Source: Planctomycetota bacterium
GTDB taxonomy: Bacteria; Planctomycetota; UBA1135
Reading direction: 5' to 3'
Assembly (NCBI GenBank): GCA_027623295.1
Contig: JAQBXR010000001.1
Span: 1-64,000 of the forward strand
DNA length: 64,000 bases
Shown piece after piece: positions 24,363-32,783 of this stretch. Position 1 is the stretch's first letter; each line of letters begins with the position of its first letter. The notes beneath the pieces are model-generated. The model was given only the letters and a program-made list of their open reading frames with translations. It was not told the origin of the DNA and searched no databases. The position numbers were made by a program, and so were the translations under genes.

Positions 24363-26223
24363 CTTCGACCACCTGCAATGCAGGTTCAATGCAGTTAAAC
24401 GGTGCCGCAACCTGGAATCCAGCGACTTTGCCCTGCAAGGCTTCTACGGTTTCTAGCGCGATCTCAATGCCCACTTCCGCACTTTGATTGCGGTCTTCGG
24501 CATAAGCCATGCGCTTCAAAACCTTTTCCGGCAGATGCACTCCAGGGACTTCCGAGTTCAAGAACTCTGCATTGCGACGACTACGCAGCGGCCACAATCC
24601 TGCAAGGATCGGCGGCGTGTGCGCGGGCAGTCGCTCGATGATTTCCAAGAGGGTGTCGGCATCGAAGACCGGTTGGGTGATGAAGTAATCTGATCCTGCA
24701 TCGATTTTCCAGAACAGGCGTTCTAATTCGCGGTTCAAATCCAACGCGGTGTGGTTGAATGCGCCTCCATTACAGAACCGAGTCTGCTGCCCAAGATCGT
24801 TGCCGCCTAGATCCAATCCGCGATTCAACATGGTGATCATGTTGGTCAGGCCGATGGAATCGATATCGAAGACTGCGGTTAAGTCAGGGTAATCACCTTT
24901 GTAAGGTGGGTCTCCCGTGATCGCAAGAATGTTATGCAATCCAAGTGCTGCCGCGCCGAGCAAGTCGGACTGCATGCCAAGCAAGTTGCGGTCGCGGCAG
25001 CAGAAGTGCAGAAGCGGCTCAATGTTGGTCTCGCGTGACAGGATGGCGGCGCATGCAATGTTCGAAATCCTTGCCGAAGCGCGCGGTCCGTCGGGCAAGT
25101 TCACCGCATCGACGCCATGGCGGTCCAAAGTGCGTGCTGCATGCAGCAGTTTGGTCATATCAGGCGTGCGCGGTGGCACCAACTCCACCGAGATCACGGT
25201 ACGGCCACGCGCAAGGCCCGCTGCGAAACGGGAGCGTTCGGCGAGCGGAATGGCATCGACGCCAGCATCTGGGGCTTTGACCGCAGCATCGGGTTTGACG
25301 CTGGGTTGTCGGGTGGCGCCACGCATTTGTGCGGCACCGGCACGTGCAGCTCGAGAAAGCGCACGGATGTGGTCGGGCGTGGTGCCGCAGCATCCGCCGA
25401 GCACGACGCCGCCTGCCTGCAAAAAACGACGGGCGAACCGAGCAAAGTAATCCGGATCGTTCTCGTAGAAAATCCGGCCATCGACCTGGCGCGGCATGCC
25501 GGCATTTGGTTTTGCAGCGAGTGGAATTTGTACCCCACCTTGCGAGGCTTCGAGCACCGCATCTAAAACGACTCGTGGACCGCTGCTGCAGTTAAAGCCA
25601 ACCACGTCGGCACCGGCAGCTTCGGCGCGGAGAGCACTATCTTTGGCGGTGGTGCCGTGGGAGGTGCGCGTGTTATCGCCAATCGCCAAGAAGGCGAAAA
25701 TCGGTTTGTCCGTCACCGAACGTAAACCGAGAATGGCGCATTCCAACTCAGCAACGTTATCGAAGGTCTCCAAAGCAAACCCATCGACAAACGGGAGAAG
25801 GTACTGCGCGGACTCGGCAAAGGCGGCTTGGGCTTCTTCTTTCGCTACACGGCCCAGCGGTTCCAATTCCACGCCTAGCGGACCCAAGGAACCGAGCACA
25901 TAAGCGTTCTGCCCAGCGGTCTCGCGTGCCAGGCGTCCACCCGCTTCCAGTAACTCTCCAAGCTTGTCCTCCAGCTGATGCTTCGCCAGCCGATAGCGAT
26001 TGGCTCCAAAGGTGTTGGTGAGCAGGGCATCGGACCCGGCATCTAGGAAGGACTGGTGGATTTCCTGCACCCAATCGGGGTGTTCCAGGTTGGCGGTCTC
26101 GAAATTGCGATGAAATGGAATCCCGCGCTGATTCAATTCGGTGCCCATGGCGCCATCGAGCAGTAAAACTTCCTGGCCGAGAGCGTCGCGAAGGGGGATC
26201 CGAGTGTTGGGGCTGGTTTTCAT
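24343..26223 (-). CDS. Bifunctional homocysteine S-methyltransferase / 5,10-methylenetetrahydrofolate reductase
   Basis: The 626-residue protein is a YitJ-like fusion. The N-terminal half is a homocysteine-binding barrel starting LLLDGAMGTELNQRG, with zinc Cys in VGFNCSSGP and the paired Cys in LGGCCGTTPDHI. The C-terminal half, from about residue 340, is an MTHFR barrel (ISVELVPPRTPDMTKLL, then ILAITGDPPYKGDYP). It should reduce methylene-THF and supply or transfer the methyl group to homocysteine; it lacks the cobalamin and activation domains of full MetH. I chose ATG at 26223 over an upstream frame that adds nine residues. The end overlaps the HAD gene by 20 bases, convergently. Confidence 0.92.
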   Translation of the reverse strand: MKTSPNTRIPLRDALGQEVLLLDGAMGTELNQRGIPFHRNFETANLEHPDWVQEIHQSFLDAGSDALLTNTFGANRYRLAKHQLEDKLGELLEAGGRLARETAGQNAYVLGSLGPLGVELEPLGRVAKEEAQAAFAESAQYLLPFVDGFALETFDNVAELECAILGLRSVTDKPIFAFLAIGDNTRTSHGTTAKDSALRAEAAGADVVGFNCSSGPRVVLDAVLEASQGGVQIPLAAKPNAGMPRQVDGRIFYENDPDYFARFARRFLQAGGVVLGGCCGTTPDHIRALSRAARAGAAQMRGATRQPSVKPDAAVKAPDAGVDAIPLAERSRFAAGLARGRTVISVELVPPRTPDMTKLLHAARTLDRHGVDAVNLPDGPRASARISNIACAAILSRETNIEPLLHFCCRDRNLLGMQSDLLGAAALGLHNILAITGDPPYKGDYPDLTAVFDIDSIGLTNMITMLNRGLDLGGNDLGQQTRFCNGGAFNHTALDLNRELERLFWKIDAGSDYFITQPVFDADTLLEIIERLPAHTPPILAGLWPLRSRRNAEFLNSEVPGVHLPEKVLKRMAYAEDRNQSAEVGIEIALETVEALQGKVAGFQVAAPFNCIEPALQVVEAIHAGS

Positions 26224-26334
26224 GGGAAATCCTGGCATCATCCGCGGCATTCACCGGCTTGGAAGGACCACGCCTCCGATTTTATGCCCAGAGAGGCAAG
26301 GGAACAAGGACACACGGGCGAAGGCGCCGATATC

Positions 26335-26568
26335 ATGAGCCGTCCCATGCCCGATCCGCTGACTTTCGAACGTGTCTGGATGCCCTACATCTACCTCTAC
26401 GGAGTGGGTGGGCTGTGCTTTTTCGGTGGTTTGGTGCTGGCTTATAAGAGTGGCGCCTTTAACCCCAAGCGCGCGGAACATCGGCGTTGGATGGGTGTGC
26501 TCCTGTTCGGTTTCCTCTGGTATGCGGGAATACACGCTGCTGGAATCCTCGCGGCCATCAACCTCTAG
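26335..26568 (+). CDS. Small two-span membrane protein paired with a sodium symporter
   Basis: The 77-residue product starts at the ATG at 26335 (GAAGG about 10 bases upstream). It has two hydrophobic spans, roughly residues 15-38 (WMPYIYLYGVGGLCFFGGLV) and 51-75 (MGVLLFGFLWYAGIHAAGIL), joined by a basic loop (NPKRAEHRRW). The symporter gene starts six bases after its stop. Small two-span partners are known for some SSS transporters (DUF485 with ActP, DUF4212 with its partner), so a subunit role is plausible; I cannot place this protein in either family. Confidence 0.72.
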   Translation: MSRPMPDPLTFERVWMPYIYLYGVGGLCFFGGLVLAYKSGAFNPKRAEHRRWMGVLLFGFLWYAGIHAAGILAAINL

Positions 26569-26574
26569 GCGATT

Positions 26575-28512
26575 ATGTTCCTGCAATCTTTGCTGCAACA
26601 GCATGCGCCGGGTGACTCCAAAGCAATGGCTACCGAAGCCGCCGCCGCCGCTGCTTCTTCCCCGGTTTTCTGGGGCATCTTGATTGGTTACTTCGTGGTG
26701 GTGTTGGGCTTCGGCTCCTACTTCGCGCGCTTTAACCGCAGCACCACCGACTTTTTCTTCGGTGGACGACGCTTTGCTTGGTGGTTAATCACGATGTCGA
26801 TTGTGGCGACCGGAGTCGGCAGCCACAGCTTTATTAAATACAGCGGTAAGAGTTTTGAGCACGGTTTCTCCGGCTCGATGGCGTACATGAATGATTGGTT
26901 CTTCATGCCGCTGTTCATCTTTGGATGGCTGCCGATTGTTTATTACATGAAGGTGCGTTCGATTCCAGAGTATTTTGAACGACGCTTTAATCCAACCGTG
27001 CGCGTGCTGGCCACGATTGTGCAATTGGTTTACATGATTGGATATGTGGGCATTGGTTTCTTAACCATGGCTCGCACCCTCGAGCCCATTGTTGGTGGAG
27101 CGCTCGGCTGGGAACTCATGGAAATCATTTGGGTGGTCGCGGTGGTTGCTGGGCTGTACATCACCTTTGGTGGACAAACTGCAGTCATCTTCACCGACCT
27201 CTTGCAGGGCTTCATTCTGCTGTTAGCAGGGGTCATGTTGTTTATGCTCGGACTGGACTGGTTTGGCGGTTTCGACGCCTTCTGGAGCATTCTGCCAGAT
27301 GAGTTCAAGCTCCCGTTAGCCAACTTCAACGAGGATCCGAGCTTCAACTTTATTGGAGTGTTTTGGCAAGATGCGATTGCCGGTTCGATTGCCTTTTTGT
27401 TCATGAGCCAAGCGCTCATCATGCGGTTCATGGCTTGTCGCTCGGTCGATCACGGACGCAAGGCAGCCACCTTCAACGTGCTCTTCGCATTGCCGATTTC
27501 CGCAGTTGCAGTTTGTTGCGCCGGATGGATTGGACGCGGCATGGTGCTCACCGACCCCGGAGTACTGCCCTCCGATGTCGCGCCCGACAACGTTTTCGTG
27601 TTAGTGGTGCAAGTTTTAACTAGCACTGCAGGCTTCGGCTTCTTTGTTGCTGCTGTAACCGCCGCGCTGATGAGCTCGGTGGATACGTACATCAATGCAA
27701 CGGCAGCGATTGCTATCAACGATGTTTATCGCCCCATCTTGAAACTTCTGAAAATCGAGCGCGACGACAAGCATTACCTGCGCGTCGCCATGATCGTTTC
27801 AGCCTTGGGCACCGCGCTCGGCGTTGGCGCAGCTTGGATGTTCTCGCAGTTCAAAGACCTCTATACGGCACACGCGTTTTTCCAAAGCACGATTTCGCCG
27901 CCGTTGGTTGCGTGCATTTTCCTCGGAATCTTCTGGCGACGCTTCACATCTGCCGGCGCAGTGGCCACCTTTGTTGGAGGAGTGGGACTCATCGTGCTCG
28001 GCCGTTTCTTCCCGTATGACTTGATTGAGCCCTTCGCCCAAGGCATTCCACGCCCTGAGGGCGATGCACAGCCTTACACCTACATTGGTGCGCTGTATAA
28101 CCTGTTAGTTTGCTTTGGCATTGGCATCTTGGTGAGTTTGTTCACTCGACCGAAACCCGAGGGCCTCGAAGGGCTGACCATTTGGAGCATCAAAGACGCA
28201 CGTCGTTACTTCAAAGGTGGCGAGCCCAACGATAGGAAAGGCTTCAAGCTCCCGATGACTTGGGAGGTCGATGACACCCTTGATGCCGGCACCGTGCAGG
28301 TGGATCAGGAAGGCATGCATCACTTAGCCGCAAACGAAGGTGACCTGGTTTACGTCTGCGATAAACGTTGGTGGTTGGGCGGCCTGCGGAGCGCCCACGG
28401 CAAACTCCATGGCCTTCACGGCCTTGGCGAAACGGTGCGCATTGCACCGGATATTCTTGAGGCTGCCTTCTTCCTAGAGGGGAAGTTGGTGACCATCGAG
28501 AAGGAATTCTAG
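26575..28512 (+). CDS. Sodium:solute symporter with soluble C-terminal extension
   Basis: The 645-residue protein has an SSS core: STTDFFFGGRRFAWWLITMS after the first span, SIPEYFERRFNP, and AAVTAALMSSVDTYINATAA with the Na-site serines. About 13 spans are expected up to residue 530. The last roughly 115 residues are soluble and charged (DARRYFKGGEPNDRKGF, then DEGDLVYV-like segments and a Gly/Trp-rich stretch WWLGGLRSAHGKLHGLHGLG), which may be a regulatory tail. The gene is coupled to the small two-span protein upstream. The substrate is not evident. Confidence 0.88.
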   Translation: MFLQSLLQQHAPGDSKAMATEAAAAAASSPVFWGILIGYFVVVLGFGSYFARFNRSTTDFFFGGRRFAWWLITMSIVATGVGSHSFIKYSGKSFEHGFSGSMAYMNDWFFMPLFIFGWLPIVYYMKVRSIPEYFERRFNPTVRVLATIVQLVYMIGYVGIGFLTMARTLEPIVGGALGWELMEIIWVVAVVAGLYITFGGQTAVIFTDLLQGFILLLAGVMLFMLGLDWFGGFDAFWSILPDEFKLPLANFNEDPSFNFIGVFWQDAIAGSIAFLFMSQALIMRFMACRSVDHGRKAATFNVLFALPISAVAVCCAGWIGRGMVLTDPGVLPSDVAPDNVFVLVVQVLTSTAGFGFFVAAVTAALMSSVDTYINATAAIAINDVYRPILKLLKIERDDKHYLRVAMIVSALGTALGVGAAWMFSQFKDLYTAHAFFQSTISPPLVACIFLGIFWRRFTSAGAVATFVGGVGLIVLGRFFPYDLIEPFAQGIPRPEGDAQPYTYIGALYNLLVCFGIGILVSLFTRPKPEGLEGLTIWSIKDARRYFKGGEPNDRKGFKLPMTWEVDDTLDAGTVQVDQEGMHHLAANEGDLVYVCDKRWWLGGLRSAHGKLHGLHGLGETVRIAPDILEAAFFLEGKLVTIEKEF

Positions 28513-28601
28513 GAAAAGCCCTGCTGCTTTAGGGCCGAGGGCTGCCTTGCGAACGGGTATGCACGACCTTCCGCGCCAAGCCTGCGCATCCTCATGGATG
28601 A

Positions 28602-29165
28602 TTAACCGCGTCCAACCCAGCCAAGCTCTTCAGCATGAGGTTGCAACTGTGGAATAAGAAACTCCACCCACTCGCGCACCTCCACTCCAATCATGGCGCA
28701 ACCGGCCTGGACTTCTTCACGCTCGACGCCCGCGGCAAACTTCTTGTCCTTGAACTTCTTCATGACACTTTTGACATTCAAAGTCGCAACGCCTTCTGGG
28801 CGAATCATGGAGCATGCACCAAGGAACCCTGTGAGTTCATCGCAGGCTACCAGGGCTTTGTCCATGAGAGTGTCATAGGGTACGCCCCACTTGGTGTAGT
28901 GCGCTGAAATGGCGTGCGCTACGGGTTTTTCACCGCGCTCCGCTAGCCAAGCAACAATACGCTTTGGGTGTTCCTCCGGCCAAGCTTCGTAATCAGCATC
29001 GTGCAAAAGTCCGGCCAATCCCCACAGTTCCGTTTCCTCAGGAACGCCGAGTTGAGTAGCCGCAGTACGCATAGAGATTTCCACGGAACGTCCATGGCGG
29101 CGCAGTGCCTCGGATGGGGTCCATGCGCAAAGGTGTTCCCAAGCCTCAATTCGTGACAGTGACAT
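28602..29165 (-). CDS. HD-domain phosphohydrolase-like protein
   Basis: The 187-residue product has an HD-type metal site: H24 region (RRHGRSVEISM), HD in LAGLLHDADYEAW, later His in AHAISAHYTKWG and Asp in ALVACDELTGF. This is the pattern of stand-alone HD hydrolases related to HDIG proteins. No partner domain is present, and the substrate is unknown. It starts 130 bases from a divergent secreted-protein gene. A convergent 89-base gap separates it from the symporter gene. Confidence 0.8.
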   Translation of the reverse strand: MSLSRIEAWEHLCAWTPSEALRRHGRSVEISMRTAATQLGVPEETELWGLAGLLHDADYEAWPEEHPKRIVAWLAERGEKPVAHAISAHYTKWGVPYDTLMDKALVACDELTGFLGACSMIRPEGVATLNVKSVMKKFKDKKFAAGVEREEVQAGCAMIGVEVREWVEFLIPQLQPHAEELGWVGRG

Positions 29166-29169
29166 GGAG

Positions 29170-29189
29170 GGGATTGTAGGAGCAATCCC
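29170..29189. repeat. Small hairpin in the divergent gap before the secreted-protein gene
   Basis: GGGATTG (29170-29176) and CAATCCC (29183-29189) form a perfect 7-bp stem with a 6-base loop, directly upstream of the HD gene start on one side and in the region before 29296 on the other. The rest of the gap (29190-29295) is strikingly T-rich and probably holds the promoter of the secreted protein. Confidence 0.35.
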
Positions 29190-29295
29190 ACCTGAGAAGC
29201 CTTTATTTACAACCTGTCTTGTAGTGCGGCTTGCTCGTTGTGTTATTTTCTTCGATTTTTGCTTCCCGTTTTCGATTCTGTGCTACTTTTGGATT

Positions 29296-30291
29296 ATGTT
29301 AATTTTCGCCCCCTTCGCGCTTCTGGCTTCTATGCAAGCCATGAGCCAACTCCCCCCTTCCCAGGATCCCACCCTGGTCCCTTCACAAAACATCCACCAT
29401 GCCCAAAGCGGCCTCGTCGGTGGTATCGCTGCAGCCGGCAGCATTGATTCCGATGACTTTAATCGCGCCACTCTCGGCACCGATTGGGTTCAAATGGGAG
29501 GTTCGTTTTCTATCGTTGGAAATGCTTTGTCTTCTGCACCGGGTAACGCTTGGATTGAGCGTCTAGGTTCTGTTGTCGATTACAAAGATGCATCCACCGA
29601 GTTCGATTTAACGGCGTCTCCTGTTGGTTTAACCTACACTGCTGCTGTTACCGGCGCAGGAATTGACATGTTATGGACGAAGATTCAATCAAACTCTGGT
29701 GGAGTCTACGGCAACATTGGCTTTTTCCATGGTGTCAATAACGGAGTGCGCGTCGGAACCTATGGCGGTTTCTTCGCAATCACTCCTGTGACTGGTGGTC
29801 ATGTTCGTATTTCGATTTCGAATGGTGGCGACACCATGAACGTTGACATAGATGAAGCAAACGACGGTGTCTACGAATGGCACTACGAGAGTACTGGTAT
29901 CCTTGCTGCCTTCCCTTCTCTTGGCACCGGCGTGGGTATTGGTGGTTGGTCAGCCACAATGGATAACTGGGATTTAGGCGATGGCCCGAGCCTCAGCTTA
30001 ACGATTACAGGTGCATGCCCAGCGCCAGTGACTATTGCAGTGAGTGGTGCCGGTGCCTCCGCAAGCGTAGCAATCGCTTACGGTCCTGCAGGCAGCTTTG
30101 TCATTCCTATTGGTCCGTGCATCGGTACCGTGATTGACATTCGTGCTCCAACACTTGGTGGATTCTTTACCGCCGACGGAGCTGGAAATATTACTTTGAC
30201 CACTCCACCGCTTGGAGCGGGTTTGTGCGGGTTAACCGTTCAGGCAGTGGATATGAGTAACTGCGCGGTCTCCAATACGGCGACTTTGTAG
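29296..30291 (+). CDS. Secreted protein with jelly-roll-like domain, unknown function
   Basis: The 331-residue product starts at ATG 29296 with a short signal peptide (LIFAPFALLASMQAMS). A longer upstream frame exists but runs through T-rich promoter-like DNA. The mature part contains SDDFNRATLGTDWVQMGGSF, typical of concanavalin-like domains that begin DDFNR..G..W, ending around WSATMDNWDLGD near residue 235. A small beta domain (SLTITGACPAPVTIAVSG) and a final Cys-containing region follow. It may bind carbohydrate or a surface; no catalytic motif is visible. A strong terminator follows. Confidence 0.78.
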   Translation: MLIFAPFALLASMQAMSQLPPSQDPTLVPSQNIHHAQSGLVGGIAAAGSIDSDDFNRATLGTDWVQMGGSFSIVGNALSSAPGNAWIERLGSVVDYKDASTEFDLTASPVGLTYTAAVTGAGIDMLWTKIQSNSGGVYGNIGFFHGVNNGVRVGTYGGFFAITPVTGGHVRISISNGGDTMNVDIDEANDGVYEWHYESTGILAAFPSLGTGVGIGGWSATMDNWDLGDGPSLSLTITGACPAPVTIAVSGAGASASVAIAYGPAGSFVIPIGPCIGTVIDIRAPTLGGFFTADGAGNITLTTPPLGAGLCGLTVQAVDMSNCAVSNTATL

Positions 30292-30316
30292 CTTCCAATA
30301 ACTCATCCCACTTTTC

Positions 30317-30348
30317 GGCTCCAGGTCTTTGGCTTGGAGCCATTTTTT
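30317..30348 (+). terminator. Intrinsic terminator
   Basis: GGCTCCA (30317-30323) and TGGAGCC (30335-30341) form a perfect stem with an 11-base loop, followed by ATTTTTT. It ends the secreted-protein transcript 26 bases past its stop and lies before the convergent panB gene. Confidence 0.88.
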
Positions 30349-30421
30349 ATGAACCGCCCGATGAAATTGAAAATCCGACCTCGATGGGTTGGATTCCTAA
30401 GTCGGTGCCGCAGCGATTCCG

Positions 30422-31357
30422 CTACTCAACTCCAGAATCCCAATCCTCAGGCAACTCCGACGTGGTGTCGTAAGAGTGCTCTTTGGTCGGGAAACTGCCA
30501 TCGCGGATATCGGCGGCTAAACCATGCAAGGCTTCGCGCATGACTTCGGCGACGTTGGCGTAACGCTTGACGAACTTTGGTGCCGGGCCCATGGAGAGGC
30601 CGACGACATCGTGGAAAACCAAAATTTGGCCATCGCAACCGCCGCCGGCACCAATCCCAATGGTGGGAATGCTTAAGCGATCGGTAATCCGAGCTGCAAC
30701 CGCCGCAGGCACGCCTTCCAAAACCACAGCAAAAGCACCGGCTTCTTGCAAGGCCAAGGCATCTTCCAAAAGCAGACGCGCGCTATCTAGAGTGCGTCCT
30801 TGTACGCGGAAACCACCACGCACGTTCACGGCTTGTGGCAACAAACCAACATGTCCCATGACCGGGATATCGGCCTCGACCAAGGCCTGCACCAAGTGAG
30901 CACGCGCAACACCACCTTCCAACTTCACGGCCTGGGCGCCGCCTTCACGGACCAAGCGTAAAGCATTCACAATCGTGTCTTCCACCGAAACGTGGTAAGT
31001 GCCAAAGGGCATATCGGCCACGACGAGAGGGCGGTCGACGGCGCGTTTCACCGCACGGGTAGCGCTGATGATTTGATCCAATGAAACCTTCAGCGTGCTG
31101 GCGTGGCCTAAAACCACATTCGCCATGGAATCCCCAACCAGAATTAAATCGAATCCGGCTTCATCGACCAGGCGCGCGGTCGGCCAGTCGTAAGCGGTCA
31201 GGCATAAGATTGTCTTGCCGGTACCTTTGCGCGCGATCAAAGACGGCGCAGTCACCTTGGAGGGTACCTGGCGTTCTTGCGGCGCCTCGTTTTGCGGACG
31301 AGAAACAGGCGGAGTCTCGGCAGAGCCGTAAACCGGACGATCTTTGCTGTCAGTCAT
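30422..31357 (-). CDS. panB: 3-methyl-2-oxobutanoate hydroxymethyltransferase
   Basis: The 311-residue protein is PanB: ILCLTAYDWPTARLVDEAGF, the metal and substrate block DLILVGDSMANVVLGH, GAQAVKLEGG, and TIGIGAGGGCDGQILVFHD. It makes ketopantoate from 2-oxoisovalerate and methylene-THF, the first step to pantothenate and CoA. ATG at 31357 has GGAGG upstream. The N-terminus carries a roughly 40-residue polar, proline-rich extension not needed by the fold, which makes the protein longer than the usual 265-280 residues. No other pan genes are nearby. Confidence 0.95.
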   Translation of the reverse strand: MTDSKDRPVYGSAETPPVSRPQNEAPQERQVPSKVTAPSLIARKGTGKTILCLTAYDWPTARLVDEAGFDLILVGDSMANVVLGHASTLKVSLDQIISATRAVKRAVDRPLVVADMPFGTYHVSVEDTIVNALRLVREGGAQAVKLEGGVARAHLVQALVEADIPVMGHVGLLPQAVNVRGGFRVQGRTLDSARLLLEDALALQEAGAFAVVLEGVPAAVAARITDRLSIPTIGIGAGGGCDGQILVFHDVVGLSMGPAPKFVKRYANVAEVMREALHGLAADIRDGSFPTKEHSYDTTSELPEDWDSGVE

Positions 31358-31441
31358 GAGGGCCTCCCTGGCCAGAGTCCACATTGTATCCTCACTTGAA
31401 ATCCGCGGCTTGATTTTGCTACTCTGGGTCCAGGAGATTCC

Positions 31442-32779
31442 ATGATTCTTACCATCCTTGCCTTACCCATTCTGGTGTGCTTTCAGGAGCCAGAGCCTAT
31501 TTCCCTCGAGCCTATTTCCCTCGAGCCAATCCAAGAGCCAATCCAAGAGCCAATCCAAGAGCCAATCCAAGAGCCAATCCAAGAGCCAATCCAAGAGCCG
31601 ACCTCAGATGCTGAAGCCGAAGCCCTCGCTGCTTGGCTGGGCGATGGCAACCCCGATTGGAATACTCCGACCGGTCGCTTTCTCCGCGAGTTGGAGCTCG
31701 GTATGAACATCGACTTGATTGCCGAGTTCACGGAAGCTGCCGGTGGTGTGGAGGCGTTCAACGATCTTCGCATTCGTAGTGCACAGTTGAACTTTGCGGC
31801 ACCCGTCGAAGGAGTCGGGCGTGCCTTTGTGACCTTCGACCTTTCCGATGGCGGCAATGGCACGGACATCATTCTGCGCGAAGCTGGCGCTTTGCTTTCC
31901 GATCTCGCGGGCGACCTGGTTCCGGGCCAGGTCGATTTGCGGGTCGGTAAATACCTTGCAGACCTTGGCGCTTGGAATACGGTTTTTGCAAATGAGTTTC
32001 CTGCGCCTTCTTTAGATGGAGTGCGTCGCGGTTTCCTTGGTGGCAACCTGGTGATGAGTGGCGCGGAGTTGCACCACCACATTCCGTTTAACAATGGCTC
32101 CTTCCGCTGGTCGCTTGGTATTGCCGGCGACACGGAATCTCAAGACGTCGATGCTTTCGGTAATGGACTCGATGAAGATCTTGGCCTTAGTCCAAGCGGA
32201 CGTCGTGGTGTGGCGAACTGGACTGGAACCCTGCGAGGTGCGGCGCAGTTTGATTTAGGTAGCGGCATGCGGGCACGGGTTGGTGCAAGTGGGATGTTTG
32301 CGCCCAACGAAATCGTCTTCACTAACCTAGGCGGTGGCGTCACGGAACGCGGCGAAGTCGATCACAGCATGCTCGGTCTAGACGTTGGCATCCTGTTTGA
32401 AGTCCCAGACTCCGATATGGCGCATGAGTTGTCTGTCGAGATTTGGCTTGATGACAACGAGTATCGCACTGGGGTCAACACCTATCAGTCCGAAGAAGCA
32501 CGCGGTGAGTGGATGCTCTACCAGTTCACCTACAGCCCGCAATGGTCTGCAGGCGCTCTGCTTTCGCGAAACGACGTCCTTGGTCTCAGCGCCCGAGACC
32601 TCGATGCCTCTTACCACTCTGGCTTCGTGAACTACAGTCTGTCGGAGCAAAGCACCGTGACCATGTTTGTGACTCACACCAATCCGCAGCAGCTCACCCA
32701 GAAGTTTTTCACGGTTGGAATGCAGCTGACCATGGATCTGGGTGCCTCGCGCAATAACGCGATTCCACGCTGGAACTAA
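31442..32779 (+). CDS. Outer-membrane porin-like protein with N-terminal EPIQ repeats
   Basis: The 445-residue product has a short signal peptide (MILTILALPILVCFQ), then an extremely repetitive linker (EPISL twice, EPIQ six times) and a predicted beta-barrel: alternating hydrophobic strands such as RIRSAQLNFAAPVEGVGRAF, GQVDLRVGKYLADLGAWNTV and KFFTVGMQLTMDL. The barrel resembles phosphate-selective (OprP-like) porins in pattern, but the substrate is not certain. AGGAG lies about six bases before the ATG. It is divergent from panB and convergent with the next gene by a 4-base gap. Confidence 0.75.
   Translation: MILTILALPILVCFQEPEPISLEPISLEPIQEPIQEPIQEPIQEPIQEPIQEPTSDAEAEALAAWLGDGNPDWNTPTGRFLRELELGMNIDLIAEFTEAAGGVEAFNDLRIRSAQLNFAAPVEGVGRAFVTFDLSDGGNGTDIILREAGALLSDLAGDLVPGQVDLRVGKYLADLGAWNTVFANEFPAPSLDGVRRGFLGGNLVMSGAELHHHIPFNNGSFRWSLGIAGDTESQDVDAFGNGLDEDLGLSPSGRRGVANWTGTLRGAAQFDLGSGMRARVGASGMFAPNEIVFTNLGGGVTERGEVDHSMLGLDVGILFEVPDSDMAHELSVEIWLDDNEYRTGVNTYQSEEARGEWMLYQFTYSPQWSAGALLSRNDVLGLSARDLDASYHSGFVNYSLSEQSTVTMFVTHTNPQQLTQKFFTVGMQLTMDLGASRNNAIPRWN
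31493..31594 (+). repeat. In-frame tandem repeats inside the porin gene
   Basis: Two exact copies of GAGCCTATTTCCCTC (31493-31522, 15 bp each) are followed by six exact copies of GAGCCAATCCAA (31523-31594, 12 bp each) and one diverged copy. Both unit lengths are multiples of three, so slippage changes linker length without breaking the frame. The identical codons in every copy point to recent expansion. Confidence 0.95.
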
Positions 32780-32783
32780 GCGC

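Noticed and set aside
28518-28535. GCCCT/AGGGC hairpin after the second symporter gene
   Set aside because: The stem is only 5 bp and no T run follows, so it is too weak to call a terminator.
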